A DNA stretch of 64,000 bases from an uncultured Megasphaera sp. (GCA_934193515.1 CAKPVJ010000006.1:1-64000); one strand, 5' to 3'; positions 1 through 9,438 are shown, counted from the stretch's first letter. The notes: generated by a model from the sequence alone, not told the origin. Made by a program: numbers and translations.

Positions 1-87
1 GGACTTGACTTCGAGAATAGAAGGAACGTTAAGAAAGAATACTTTTTATGCAGTTGTCAGGATACGAAATCCTGAAAAATAAATAAT
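1..87 (+). other. 23S-5S rRNA spacer (possibly the last bases of 23S)
   Basis: No reading frame or promoter is apparent. The segment lies directly upstream of the 5S gene in the same orientation, so it is read as the spacer, perhaps with the extreme 3' end of a 23S gene at its left edge. The 23S gene itself is outside the window. Confidence 0.5.
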
Positions 88-203
88 TCAGTGGCGATGG
101 CTGTAGGGATCCACCTGTTCCCATGCCGAACACAGCAGTTAAGCCTACAAACGCCGAAAGTACTTGGGGGGAGGCCCCCTGGGAGGATAGGAAGCCGCTG
201 ATT
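88..203 (+). rRNA. rrf: 5S ribosomal RNA
   Basis: The approximately 116-nt segment has the 5S hallmarks: a terminal helix in which the first bases pair with GCCGCTGAT at the 3' end, the conserved CCATGCCGAACACAG segment, and the AAGTACTTGG region. It is the last gene of an rRNA operon entering from the left edge and is followed at once by a terminator. The ends are placed by helix pairing and may be off by one or two bases. Confidence 0.95.
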
Positions 204-210
204 CAAGTGA

Positions 211-243
211 GGACACATACATTTTTGTATGTGTCCTTTTTCT
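211..243 (+). terminator. rRNA operon terminator
   Basis: GGACACATACA pairs perfectly with TGTATGTGTCC across a short T-rich loop and is followed by TTTTTCT. It lies 8 nt after the 5S gene, as expected for the end of an rRNA operon. Confidence 0.9.
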
Positions 244-408
244 ATATCTAAACTATAAACTACAAACTTCCAGCTTTTAACTTCTAATATGGTATTCTCA
301 CTATGATTTTCGTGGGTCGAAAAAGTGGCTGCAATGACAGATTTCTAATGATTTTACCGTTGTTGTTTACTGCGTGAGTTGAAGCAGCAACGTCAGAATA
401 ACGATTAT

Positions 409-456
409 AAAAAAGACCTGTGCATATAGGAAAACTTCCTAATGACAGGTCTTTTT
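409..456 (-). terminator. Terminator of the EamA gene
   Basis: AAAGACCTGT and ACAGGTCTTT form a strong stem around an approximately 24-nt loop, with A/T runs on both sides, so it could act in both directions. It lies just beyond the stop of the minus-strand transporter gene. The bases between the rRNA terminator and this hairpin show no gene. Confidence 0.8.
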
Positions 457-474
457 GCAGCGGTATAAGAATGG

Positions 475-1365
475 TTACGCTTCTTTTTTGGCAATAATTA
501 AAAATACAGTTGTGATGATGCAAATAAAGCCGATGACTTCAATATGGGTAAATGCAGTACCGAGCCATATGGCAGAAAGAATAGAAGCCATGACGGGCTC
601 TAAGGTACCAATTAAGGTAGCTTTCATCGGGCCGATAAGGCGGATTCCTTGAATAAAGGTAGAGAACGAAATTACGGTGCCGACGACGACAATAAATGCA
701 ATGGCCAACCAGCCATACGTATCCAAATCGGGCGTCAGCGTCCAAATCTGTGCTGCCAGTGTGAAAATTGTGCCGCCGATAATCATGCCCAGCGAATTGA
801 CTGGCGGTGCTCCCCAACGACAGGCTATCCCTTGAGAAAGAATAGGGTATACTAGCGCACCAATAGCTGCAACTAGCCCCCAGAAGAGCCCAGACGGCGA
901 TAAAATCATGGCAGAGGGATTTCCATCCGTAGCGACGAGATAGACGCCTAAAACGGCTAAAATGACAGATATGTTTTCCCGCAGGGAGGGCTTTTTATGA
1001 AAGCGGACAGCGAGGTAAAAAGCCATGAGAACGACGCTTAATGTTTGCAGTACAGTGGCTGTTCCGGAATTAGAATGTTTGATGGCAGTTAAGTAGGCAT
1101 ATTGGCAGAAAAGAAGTCCGCAAATGGAAAAAATAAGTAAATGCCGGAGACTTACGGGATCGCGCAGTATTCCTTTAAATTGTTCATGTTTTTTGGGGAA
1201 AAAGACAACCAATAGAATCAATCCGGCTGAAATCATGCGAACAGCGGTAAGCCATGAAGAATCGACGGTATAGTTCATAAAAAGAAATTGACTGACGACA
1301 CCGTTAATACCCCAGGTAACGGCGCCGGTTATACAATATAGTATGCCTCGATAGGATGTAGACAT
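475..1365 (-). CDS. EamA/DMT-family transporter
   Basis: A 296-residue integral membrane protein with about ten hydrophobic segments arranged as two EamA repeats, typical of 10-TM drug/metabolite exporters; the first repeat begins GILYCITGAVTWGINGVVSQ. The substrate cannot be inferred. The start is ATG at 1365 because an AAAGGAGGG site lies 5-14 nt upstream; the longer frame to 1389 would place that site inside the gene. It is probably transcribed alone, with a terminator on its 3' side and the gltB terminator just upstream. Family assignment is firm; function within the family is open. Confidence 0.88.
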   Translation of the reverse strand: MSTSYRGILYCITGAVTWGINGVVSQFLFMNYTVDSSWLTAVRMISAGLILLVVFFPKKHEQFKGILRDPVSLRHLLIFSICGLLFCQYAYLTAIKHSNSGTATVLQTLSVVLMAFYLAVRFHKKPSLRENISVILAVLGVYLVATDGNPSAMILSPSGLFWGLVAAIGALVYPILSQGIACRWGAPPVNSLGMIIGGTIFTLAAQIWTLTPDLDTYGWLAIAFIVVVGTVISFSTFIQGIRLIGPMKATLIGTLEPVMASILSAIWLGTAFTHIEVIGFICIITTVFLIIAKKEA

Positions 1366-1396
1366 GACGGCCCTCCTTTGTAAAATCATGTGTATC

Positions 1397-1425
1397 AGTA
1401 TACCATACCTGTATAAAAGTGAAAA
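1397..1425 (-). promoter_or_regulatory. Possible promoter of the EamA gene
   Basis: On the minus strand TTTTCA and TATACT are separated by 17 nt, ending about 30 nt before the start codon. The -35 is weak. It lies immediately downstream of the gltB terminator, consistent with independent transcription. Confidence 0.4.
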
Positions 1426-1433
1426 TGGATAAT

Positions 1434-1468
1434 TAAAAAATCCCTCCGCGAAAGAGGGATTTTTTATT
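1434..1468 (-). terminator. gltB terminator
   Basis: AAATCCCTC and GAGGGATTT flank a short loop with runs of six A/T on both sides. It lies 14 nt beyond the gltB stop codon. Confidence 0.9.
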
Positions 1469-1481
1469 GAATTTATCAGAT

Positions 1482-4400
1482 TTATTTTGCTTTACCATGT
1501 TTCTTTTCAAAAGCAATCATATGGGCTTCTGCATCGGTATGGCCTTCGGCAACGGCCTGTGCGATGAGAGCGACCATTTCTTCGTAGGCTTCTGGAATGA
1601 CTTTGGTAATATGCGTTACCGTTTCATCCCAATTTTCCAGGAGAATGTGGCCAAGATTACTGTCTGTATACGCGACATGTTTTTCGAGCATAGATTTAAC
1701 AGACAGTTGTTCATCCGGATCTGTCAAATCTTCCAATTTTACAAGGGCTGTGTTGCATTTGCCGGGTTCTAGGTCATATACGTAGGCAATACCGCCAGAC
1801 ATGCCGGCTGCAAAGTTGCGGCCTGTATGGCCTAAGATGAGGACACGGCCGCCGGTCATGTATTCGCAGCCATGATTGCCGACCCCTTCGACAACGGCAT
1901 TTATGCCGCTGTTGCGGACACAGAAACGTTCTCCGGCAGTACCGTTAATGTAGGCTTCACCGCTGGTTGCGCCATAGAACGCGACGTTGCCGATGATGAT
2001 ATTGTCTTCGGCAGGGAATATGGATTCGCGGGGAGGAGAAACGATAATTTTACCGCCGGACAATCCCTTGCCGACATAGTCATTGGCATCGCCTTCCAAA
2101 GACAGCGTCAATCCTTTAGGAATAAAGGCGCCGAAGCTTTGGCCAGCAGAGCCGACGAAGGATAATTTAATCGTATCTTCCGGCAGGCCGTTTTCGCCGT
2201 AGCGTTTCGTGATTTCACTGCCGAGCAGTGTCCCCGTAACACGGTCCGTATTTTTGATGCGCAGACGGGCACGAATATGTTTCTGTTCTTCCAATGCCGG
2301 GCGGCACATGCGGACCAGTTTGGACATATCCAGCGTCGTATTGATTTGATGGTCCTGCGGTGTCGTGAAGTGATGACTCAGGCTGGCATCGGTGTACGGA
2401 CGGAATAAGAGGTTTTTCAAGTTGACCGTGCCTGCTTTCCAGTTAGGAGCAGTCTGTCTTTGGACTAAGCAGTCATAACGGCCGACCATGTCATCAATGC
2501 TGTGGAAGCCAAGGCGTGCCATGATTTCGCGCAGGTCCTGCGCTACAAAACGCATGAAATTGATGATATATTCCGGCTTGCCTTTAAAGCGTTTGCGCAG
2601 TTTTTCATTTTGTGTGCAGACACCGTACGGGCAGGTGTTGAGGTGGCAAACGCGCAGCATGTGGCAGCCGATTGCCAAAAGCGGTGCCGTGCCAAAGCCA
2701 AAGATTTCAGCGCCAAAGAGTGCGGCAATAGCGACATCACGGCCTGTCAAGAGTTTGCCGTCTACTTCCAGCGTCACGCGGTCGCGAAGCTGGTTGAGAA
2801 GCAATGTCTGCTGTACTTCAGAAAGACCGATTTCCCAAGGAAGACCGGCATGACGGAGACTGGTTCGCGGAGAAGCACCGGTACCGCCGTCATAGCCGCT
2901 GACTACGATGTCATCGGCTTTGGCCTTGACGACGCCGGCGGCAATCGTGCCAATACCGGCACCAGCCGTCAGTTTTACGCCGACGCGGGCATTGCGGTTG
3001 GCATTTTTTAAATCAAAAATGAGTTCGGCCAAGTCTTCGATGGAATATACATCATGATGAGGCGGTGGCGAAATCAATGCTACGCCTGTAGTGGCATGAC
3101 GAGTTTTCGCAATATCCGGGTATACTTTGCTGCCAGGCAGATGGCCGCCTTCGCCTGGTTTTGCGCCTTGGGAGCATTTAATCTGCAGTTCATCGGCATG
3201 AATCAAGTAGTTGTTGGTTACACCAAAGCGGGCAGAAGCCACCTGCTTGATTTTATCATTAGTTTCTGTGTTGAAACGGTCGGATGTTTCGCCGCCTTCA
3301 CCGGTGTTGCTCATGCTGCCGAGACGGTTCATCGCCGTAGCGACGCATTCATGTGCTTCTTTGCTGAGAGCGCCGTAACTCATTGCACCGGTACGGAAGC
3401 GTTTGACGATGGAATCGACGGATTCGACTTCTTCGATAGGAATACTGCAGCCTGCAGGATAATCGAAATCCAAAAGGTCGCGAAGACGGAAAACAGACTG
3501 GGTGTTGACATGAGCGGCATATTCTTTATATACCGAATAGTCATTGTTCTTGACGGCTTTTTGCAGCAGCTGTACCGTTTCCGGGTCAATGATATGCGGC
3601 TGGCCGCCTTTATGATATTGATAGAAATCGCCGCGTTCCAATTTTTCATCTTTACCGTATGCTGATTCATGGCGGAGCGCATTTTCTTTGGCAATTTCTT
3701 TGATGCCGACGCCTTCGATACGGGATGGGGTATTGCAGAAATATTTATTAATTACATCCTGCTGAATGCCGACGGCTTCAAAAATTTGAGCGCCGTGATA
3801 ACTGTGAACGGTCGAAATACCCATCTTGGACATAACAGCTAAAATACCTTTGACCGTGGCATTCAAATAATTGTTTTTAGCGGTTTCATAATCCATTTTG
3901 CCCAATTTTTTCTTGGCAATCAATTCTTTGATAGATTCCAATGCTACATACGGATTGATAGCCGTAATGCCGTAGCCGATTAACGTGCAGAAATGATGTA
4001 CTTCGCGCGGTTCGCCGGATTCCAAAATCAGGCCTACGTCAGAACGAACGGTCTTGCCGATGAGGTAATGATGCAGGGCTGCCGATGCGAGCAATGCTGG
4101 AATCGCAGCCATACGGGAGTTGACGCCGCGGTCGGATAAAACGAGAATGTTGGCACCGTTTTTAATTGCTTTTAATGCATCAATGCACAAGGATTCAATG
4201 GCTGTTTCCATGCCTTCTGCACCGCTGTTGACCGGATATAACATGGACAGCGTAGCTGTACGCAGTTTATCTGTCATCAGTGACTTGATTACTGCCATTT
4301 GTTCATTGGTCAGAATTGGCGTTTTCAAATACAACGCAGCTGTTGTCGCTTCATTGGGGTCCATGATGTTGGCGACGTTGCCGGCCATGACAGCCGTGGA

Positions 4401-6038
4401 CATGACGATATTTTCACGGACGCCATCAATAGCCGGGTTGGTAACTTGGGCGAAATTTTCCTTGAAATAATCATACAGCAGCTGCGGTTTATCGTTGAGT
4501 ACAGCCAGCGGCACATCGACCCCCATGGAGTCAATAGCATGCTTGCCGTCGCGGGCCATGGGCAGGATGACTTTATCCATATCTTCCTGCGTATAGCCAA
4601 AGACTTTTTCCTGTTCCTTCAGGTCATACGGAATAATGGAGTCATTGCTGGCGATATTTTGCGTCGTCATTAAATCGTCCAAGTTGACGATATGTTCTTT
4701 ATACCATTCGTGATACGGATGTTCTGTTGCAATTTGATGTTTGATTTCATCATCATCGATAATGCGCTGCTGCTTCGTATCGACGAGGAGCATTTTGCCT
4801 GGTTCCAAACGGCCTTTGTAGAGAATATCTTCCGGCGGAATATTGACGACACCGACTTCCGAGCTGGCAATAACGCGGTCGTTGCGTGTGACATAGTACC
4901 GTGCCGGACGCAGGCCGTTGCGGTCCAGCATGCCGCCGATGACCGTGCCGTCGCAAAAACCGATAGCAGCCGGGCCGTCCCACGGTTCGAGCATGAAGTT
5001 GTGATAGCGGTAGAAATCGCGTTTTTCTTCACTCATGAGCGGGTCTCGTTCCCAAGGTTCAGGAATCATCATCATCATGGCATGGGGAAGAGAATGGCCT
5101 GTCATGTACAAATATTCCAGACAGTTGTCAAACATGGACGAATCACTGCCCGTTGCATCGACGACAGGGAATACTTTTTCCATATCGGGGAAAAACTTGG
5201 ATTTAGACTTGCTTTCACGGGCATTCAGCCAGTTGATGTTGCCTTGAATCGTATTGATTTCGCCATTGTGTACGATATAGCGGTTCGGATGCGCCCGGGC
5301 CCAGCTGGGGAAGGTATTCGTACTGAACCGGGAATGCACGAGTGCCATGGCTGTTGTAAAATCGAGGTCCGATAAATCCAGATAGAAATGACGAAGCTGG
5401 ACGGACGTCAGCATGCCTTTATAGACAATCGTCCGGGAAGAAAGGCTGGCAATGTAAAAGTCTGTCCCTTTTTCCTGGCTTGGCGGTACGATGGCTTTTT
5501 CTGCCAATTTGCGGATAATATATAATTTGCGTTCAAAGTCCATTTGTGTTTCCAGGTCCGGACTTTTTTTGATAAAGACTTGAAGAAAATGAGGGCGTAT
5601 GGTTTTGGCAATGCTGCCGATTAAGCTTTCATCGACAGGAACATCACGCCAGCCGAGAATTGTCAATCCTTCAGAACGGACGATTTTTTCAAAGGCTTCC
5701 ATCTGTTTTTTACGGAAACTTTCGTAACGATGAGCAAAAATCATGCCGACGCCGTATTCTCCTTCTTCCGGCAGTGAAAAGCCTAATACTTCGCATTCAC
5801 GGCAGAAGAATTGATGCGGAATCTGCACCAAAATACCGGCACCGTCACCGCTTTTTGCGTCAGCGCCTTCAGCGCCGCGGTGTTTGAGGTTTTCCAGAAT
5901 CGTTAATGCATCATCAATAATATCATAAGATTTTTTTCCTTTTATGTTTACGACAAAGCCGATACCGCAGGCATCATGTTCAAATGAGGGGTCATACAGC
6001 CCCTGCGGAGCCGGCAAGTCGCGCAGCTTTTTCAACAT
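1482..6038 (-). CDS. gltB: Glutamate synthase large subunit
   Basis: A 1518-residue protein of full family length. It catalyses transfer of the glutamine amide to 2-oxoglutarate, giving two glutamates. Visible features: a class-II glutamine amidotransferase domain whose nucleophile is Cys24 (motif EHDACGIGFV) after a short leader; a central and FMN-binding synthase domain with GVKLTAGAGIGTIAAGVVKA and SGYDGGTGASPRTS; three Cys for the 3Fe-4S cluster with canonical C-x5-C-x4-C spacing (Cys1125, 1131, 1136); and a C-terminal GXGXG beta-helix. ATG 6038 is chosen because AGGAGG lies just upstream; the longer frame to 6089 has no ribosome site. The usual partner gltD, which supplies electrons from NADPH, is not adjacent on either side. 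The leader contains a terminator-like hairpin (see 6061-6101). Confidence 0.97.
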   Translation of the reverse strand: MLKKLRDLPAPQGLYDPSFEHDACGIGFVVNIKGKKSYDIIDDALTILENLKHRGAEGADAKSGDGAGILVQIPHQFFCRECEVLGFSLPEEGEYGVGMIFAHRYESFRKKQMEAFEKIVRSEGLTILGWRDVPVDESLIGSIAKTIRPHFLQVFIKKSPDLETQMDFERKLYIIRKLAEKAIVPPSQEKGTDFYIASLSSRTIVYKGMLTSVQLRHFYLDLSDLDFTTAMALVHSRFSTNTFPSWARAHPNRYIVHNGEINTIQGNINWLNARESKSKSKFFPDMEKVFPVVDATGSDSSMFDNCLEYLYMTGHSLPHAMMMMIPEPWERDPLMSEEKRDFYRYHNFMLEPWDGPAAIGFCDGTVIGGMLDRNGLRPARYYVTRNDRVIASSEVGVVNIPPEDILYKGRLEPGKMLLVDTKQQRIIDDDEIKHQIATEHPYHEWYKEHIVNLDDLMTTQNIASNDSIIPYDLKEQEKVFGYTQEDMDKVILPMARDGKHAIDSMGVDVPLAVLNDKPQLLYDYFKENFAQVTNPAIDGVRENIVMSTAVMAGNVANIMDPNEATTAALYLKTPILTNEQMAVIKSLMTDKLRTATLSMLYPVNSGAEGMETAIESLCIDALKAIKNGANILVLSDRGVNSRMAAIPALLASAALHHYLIGKTVRSDVGLILESGEPREVHHFCTLIGYGITAINPYVALESIKELIAKKKLGKMDYETAKNNYLNATVKGILAVMSKMGISTVHSYHGAQIFEAVGIQQDVINKYFCNTPSRIEGVGIKEIAKENALRHESAYGKDEKLERGDFYQYHKGGQPHIIDPETVQLLQKAVKNNDYSVYKEYAAHVNTQSVFRLRDLLDFDYPAGCSIPIEEVESVDSIVKRFRTGAMSYGALSKEAHECVATAMNRLGSMSNTGEGGETSDRFNTETNDKIKQVASARFGVTNNYLIHADELQIKCSQGAKPGEGGHLPGSKVYPDIAKTRHATTGVALISPPPHHDVYSIEDLAELIFDLKNANRNARVGVKLTAGAGIGTIAAGVVKAKADDIVVSGYDGGTGASPRTSLRHAGLPWEIGLSEVQQTLLLNQLRDRVTLEVDGKLLTGRDVAIAALFGAEIFGFGTAPLLAIGCHMLRVCHLNTCPYGVCTQNEKLRKRFKGKPEYIINFMRFVAQDLREIMARLGFHSIDDMVGRYDCLVQRQTAPNWKAGTVNLKNLLFRPYTDASLSHHFTTPQDHQINTTLDMSKLVRMCRPALEEQKHIRARLRIKNTDRVTGTLLGSEITKRYGENGLPEDTIKLSFVGSAGQSFGAFIPKGLTLSLEGDANDYVGKGLSGGKIIVSPPRESIFPAEDNIIIGNVAFYGATSGEAYINGTAGERFCVRNSGINAVVEGVGNHGCEYMTGGRVLILGHTGRNFAAGMSGGIAYVYDLEPGKCNTALVKLEDLTDPDEQLSVKSMLEKHVAYTDSNLGHILLENWDETVTHITKVIPEAYEEMVALIAQAVAEGHTDAEAHMIAFEKKHGKAK

Positions 6039-6060
6039 CGCAGTTCCTCCTTTGGCAGAT

Positions 6061-6101
6061 GAAAAAAACGAGCCTGAATGCACGTGCAATGCTAGGCTCG
6101 T
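6061..6101 (-). terminator. Terminator hairpin in the gltB leader (possible attenuator)
   Basis: In the gltB transcript, ACGAGCCT pairs with AGGCTCGT around an approximately 18-nt loop and is followed by a run of seven U, which is the form of an intrinsic terminator. It sits between the promoter (6119-6147) and the ribosome site of gltB, within about 15 nt of the expected transcription start. Premature termination would therefore decide gltB expression. I see no known riboswitch aptamer in the very short upstream leader. Confidence 0.7.
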
Positions 6102-6118
6102 ATAACAGGTTGTATATG

Positions 6119-6147
6119 ATTATAAACAATTTATGAATAAAATGCAA
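6119..6147 (-). promoter_or_regulatory. gltB promoter
   Basis: Minus strand TTGCAT, 17-nt spacer, perfect TATAAT; a strong sigma-70-type promoter placing the start near 6112, just before the leader hairpin. Confidence 0.8.
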
Positions 6148-6165
6148 TAACTTTTAAAAAATAAA

Positions 6166-6181
6166 TTAAGGTTAATCTTAA
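6166..6181. promoter_or_regulatory. Palindromic operator candidate upstream of the gltB promoter
   Basis: TTAAGGTTAATCTTAA has perfect TTAAG/CTTAA arms and a near-symmetric centre. It lies about 19 bp upstream of the -35, a typical position for an activator. The protein is unknown; the GltC box of Bacillus (ATCT-N5-AGAT) does not match. Confidence 0.45.
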
Positions 6182-6216
6182 TAATTTTTAAGAAAACAAC
6201 TGTTGTTTCCGCTGTT

Positions 6217-6918
6217 TTATAAAGTTTTACCTTTTACCCATTGTGCAAATTGTTGACGAAACAGACTGGCACCGCCATTGGCAGGATGCCGCATAGTTAT
6301 AGCGGTGAGATGGGCTTTTGCCAGCATTTGAGCAGATTTGCGGCCAATGGCTCCAATCGTAATATCTGGGCGGCACAAAGACAGCAGTTCTTTCGTGTAG
6401 GCAAGGCCGTCGAAGATTTCGGCATCGGTCGGCGTGCGGTTGCTGAAGGGAGACGACGCTTTGTGCGGATGGAATGGAAATATATTCCACAACAAAACGT
6501 CTTCCGGCGAAAGGCCGTTGTCTACGATAGCACCCCAGACGTATGTATCTGTCGGTTCATTCATGCCCTGAAGCCGCTGCGGATTGCTGGTCATGTACAT
6601 GCAGTCCGGACGACTGGTGCGTGTGCCGTCATATCCCAATACCATGTGGCTGTTGATCTGTTTGTGTGCATTGAGCAGCATGCGTTCGCAGGTAATGGCA
6701 ATGCCGGTGAAGCGGCAGCCTTGATAGCCGGCAGCTTCCGCTACGAATACATAACTGGCTTTCGCCAGCCGGTACTGTAAATAGTCATGCAGCTGCCTGC
6801 GTCGTATAGCCGGTGCCTGCGGCCCGATGTCACACTGGGCATCGTAATCACGCCAGGGATTGAATACGTTAGTTCCCTGGTATTCACTAAGATGTTGTAT
6901 AAACGTTTCAATAGTCAT
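6217..6918 (-). CDS. Uracil-DNA glycosylase-like protein
   Basis: A 233-residue cytoplasmic protein of the uracil-DNA glycosylase superfamily. Support comes from LLWNIFPFHPH near the middle, resembling the NAFPFHP motif of that superfamily, and from the C-terminal RHPANGG segment in the place of the conserved His-containing loop. Expected role: removing uracil or related lesions from DNA. The assignment rests on short motifs, so the subfamily and true substrate are unsettled. AGGAGC precedes ATG 6918. It follows the glycosyltransferase gene by 9 nt with no terminator between, so the two are probably co-transcribed although functionally unrelated. Confidence 0.7.
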   Translation of the reverse strand: MTIETFIQHLSEYQGTNVFNPWRDYDAQCDIGPQAPAIRRRQLHDYLQYRLAKASYVFVAEAAGYQGCRFTGIAITCERMLLNAHKQINSHMVLGYDGTRTSRPDCMYMTSNPQRLQGMNEPTDTYVWGAIVDNGLSPEDVLLWNIFPFHPHKASSPFSNRTPTDAEIFDGLAYTKELLSLCRPDITIGAIGRKSAQMLAKAHLTAITMRHPANGGASLFRQQFAQWVKGKTL

Positions 6919-6927
6919 AGTCTGCTC

Positions 6928-8544
6928 CTAACGAGAAGAAAATACATAAAAGGCATTAAATTTACCGACGAATGTAGTCAAAGGATAACAAGACGTTTGC
7001 ACAAACGTGTCATATTCACTTTGCGGCACGATGATAGAAACGGATTCATGCTGCTGCAGCCGCAAAGCAAGCGCGTCCAGCGTTTCACGGGGATACAAGT
7101 ATTTTCCCTGCCAAGCGGCAGCGCGGCCTTTGTTGTCGCCTTTGGTTATACTGCCGCTTTGAGAAACGAAAACGGCCGTTTTTCCTGTATAATACGGGAA
7201 GGATGTAGAATACTGTTCATAAAAATAAACCGTATCTTTGAGCTGCGGCACGGCAGGCAGTACATGCACAGAAGAGCGATATGCATAAAAGGGAGAAAGT
7301 ACCTGATATGTCAAAATGATATATATGGCGGCAGTTGCGATGGCAATAGTGGCCGGCAGGGCCGTAAACGCCTTTTGCCATTGTGCAAAGATAAGGCAGG
7401 CGGCAGCAATGACGAACAGCATCAGCAGGCTCCACAGGCTGCCCATTTCAAAGGTTTTGGGTTTGGCGACGAGTGCCGCGACAAAAAAGAGAAGCCAGTA
7501 ACAGAGTGCCGGGCCGGTTAGTATGGTCCACAGACGGCGTTTTTCCTGCTGATACAGCATTAGAATGGTTTGGGCGCCTAAGAAAAGCAGCGGCATATTG
7601 GTGATATAGGCATACGTAGGATATTTGGTAGCCATACAAGTGTAGAAAAGAATGGTTCCTACAGCCCACACAGCCATATAGACGTATTCGTCATTCCAGC
7701 CGCGCCGTTTCCATAAGCCGTACAGGCAGGGGCCTGTCCAGGGAAGCAGACTGAGCGGTACGAGAATCACATAGTAATACCAAACATTATATTGGGGATG
7801 TTCGGAAACAGTAGCCCGCACGACGTTGTTTAGTCCAAGAAATCCATTGATGAAATCCATGCCATGACGGACATACATCGTGCCGTACCAAGACAGCGAA
7901 ATGATACAGAACAACAAAATCCCTGCCGGCGGAAAAAGGCGTTTCAAATACGTCGTATTGCGGCGCAGGGCAATAAAAATCAACAAGAACAGGCCGGGAA
8001 GAACGATGCCGACAGGTCCTTTGGTCAAGACGGACAAAGCGGCGGACGCGTATGCGGCAATGACAAAGTTCTTTTTTCCCTCAGTCAGACCGATATAGGC
8101 AAAAAACATGGTGGCAGCCGTAAAGGCGAAGAGCATTTGGTCTGTAATAATCGAATGGCTGACAGCCCAGACTTCCAGCGATGTGATGGTCATCGCTGCC
8201 AGTAACAGTGCCGGCCAGACACGCTGATACCGCCGCAGCATATACCAGACGGCAATGATGACAGACAGCGTTCCAAACAACGCGCTGGGCAAGCGGGCAG
8301 CAAAATCCGTAAAGCCAAAGACTGCATACGAAAGACAGAGAAGCCAGTACAGAAAAATGGGTTTGTCGTACCAGTACGTGCCGTAAATTTGCGGAGAAAT
8401 CCAGTCACCGGATAAGACCATTTCTTTAGCAGTCAGCGCATAATTGGATTCTACCGGGTCGGTAACGGGCAGCAGACTGTTGCCTGCCAGCAAAAAGAGA
8501 AAGCAGACGACAGCCACGAGAAAAAGAACAGTGCGGTGTCTCAT
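6928..8544 (-). CDS. ArnT-like (GT39/GT83) membrane glycosyltransferase
   Basis: A 538-residue polytopic membrane protein with an N-terminal hydrophobic segment and then the family signature: acidic VTDPVESNYALTAKEM in the first periplasmic loop, followed by WYDKPIFLYWLL. ArnT/PMT-type enzymes move a sugar from a polyprenyl-phosphate carrier onto lipid A or protein; which sugar is used here cannot be told. ATG 8544 is chosen because TTAGGAGG lies just upstream; longer frames run into the terminator of dedA. It is the first gene of a pair with the UDG-like gene. An inverted repeat at about 8580-8603 lies in its leader. Confidence 0.85.
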   Translation of the reverse strand: MRHRTVLFLVAVVCFLFLLAGNSLLPVTDPVESNYALTAKEMVLSGDWISPQIYGTYWYDKPIFLYWLLCLSYAVFGFTDFAARLPSALFGTLSVIIAVWYMLRRYQRVWPALLLAAMTITSLEVWAVSHSIITDQMLFAFTAATMFFAYIGLTEGKKNFVIAAYASAALSVLTKGPVGIVLPGLFLLIFIALRRNTTYLKRLFPPAGILLFCIISLSWYGTMYVRHGMDFINGFLGLNNVVRATVSEHPQYNVWYYYVILVPLSLLPWTGPCLYGLWKRRGWNDEYVYMAVWAVGTILFYTCMATKYPTYAYITNMPLLFLGAQTILMLYQQEKRRLWTILTGPALCYWLLFFVAALVAKPKTFEMGSLWSLLMLFVIAAACLIFAQWQKAFTALPATIAIATAAIYIILTYQVLSPFYAYRSSVHVLPAVPQLKDTVYFYEQYSTSFPYYTGKTAVFVSQSGSITKGDNKGRAAAWQGKYLYPRETLDALALRLQQHESVSIIVPQSEYDTFVQTSCYPLTTFVGKFNAFYVFSSR

Positions 8545-8653
8545 AACAGACCTCCTAAGGACGATAGATAAAAACGGTGCCTTGGCATTTTTGCAGCATG
8601 CCAAAGCAGGAAATAATAAGGCTGTCCAGCCGCAGCTGGAAGGAACCCGTATC

Positions 8654-8684
8654 TCAAAAAAAGGCAGCAAATTTATTGCTGCCC
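8654..8684 (-). terminator. dedA terminator
   Basis: On the minus strand GGCAGCAA and TTGCTGCC form a tight hairpin followed by seven T. It separates dedA from the downstream glycosyltransferase. Confidence 0.88.
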
Positions 8685-8728
8685 AAAATAACTATATGTT
8701 GAAACACGCGGCTTCCAATCGCTGCGCG

Positions 8729-9322
8729 TTATTTTGCTGTTTTTTGCTGATGCCGTTTCCAAAAAACGAATGCAGCAATGATGACGCAGATAACAACGAC
8801 GGCAATGAGGAAGACATGATTGTACTGAATCAAATCACGCCAATGACTGCCCAAGATAGAACCGGCCCACACGAGGAGAAATGTCCAAGGAATCGTGCCG
8901 ATAATAGTAAAAATCACAAATTTCCAAAAGGGGTAGCGAGCTACACCGGCCGGAAATGAAATAAACGTGCGGACGCCGGGAAGACAGCGGCAAATCAATA
9001 CGGCAGCACCGCCGTATTTGTTAAACATGTTTTCCGCCATTGTAAACTTGTGTTCGTTGAAAAAAATGTATTTGCCATATTTCAGCAAGAGCGGGCGGCC
9101 GCCGTAAGAACCCAGCCAATAACTGATTATCGAGCCGATTACACCGGCTGCGCAGGCAATGGCAAAAGTCATCCAAAAATCGAATATATGCTGCGAAATC
9201 AGAAAACCGGCAAAACCAAGCACCACTTCACTGGGAATGGGGATATTGGCATTTTCCAACAGCATGGCAATGAACATGGCACCGTAGCCATACGATTCCA
9301 TCAATTGTAATAATGTATCCAT
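8729..9322 (-). CDS. DedA family membrane protein
   Basis: A 197-residue inner-membrane protein with the DedA/VTT core: NIPIPSEVVLGFAGF near the N terminus, GSIISYWLGSYGGRPLL, then the GGAAVLICRCLPGVRTFISFPAG segment with its conserved Arg, and a final transmembrane helix. DedA proteins are linked to polyprenyl-phosphate recycling, membrane-potential maintenance and cationic peptide tolerance. AGGAA precedes ATG 9322. It sits between an acyltransferase and an ArnT-like enzyme, which also depends on polyprenyl-phosphate, so an envelope role is reasonable. Confidence 0.92.
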   Translation of the reverse strand: MDTLLQLMESYGYGAMFIAMLLENANIPIPSEVVLGFAGFLISQHIFDFWMTFAIACAAGVIGSIISYWLGSYGGRPLLLKYGKYIFFNEHKFTMAENMFNKYGGAAVLICRCLPGVRTFISFPAGVARYPFWKFVIFTIIGTIPWTFLLVWAGSILGSHWRDLIQYNHVFLIAVVVICVIIAAFVFWKRHQQKTAK

Positions 9323-9438
9323 AACGTAATTCCTGTCCCTTCGTAGTAAATAGACGTAACATCCCTATCATAGCATAAAAACGGGCTGCTGCGATAGGCT
9401 GTATTGTAGAAAGAGTATATCATATAGGCATTGGTTTT

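Noticed and set aside
1..60. A protein-coding start at the left edge
   Set aside because: No frame of useful length; position and orientation fit the rRNA operon spacer.
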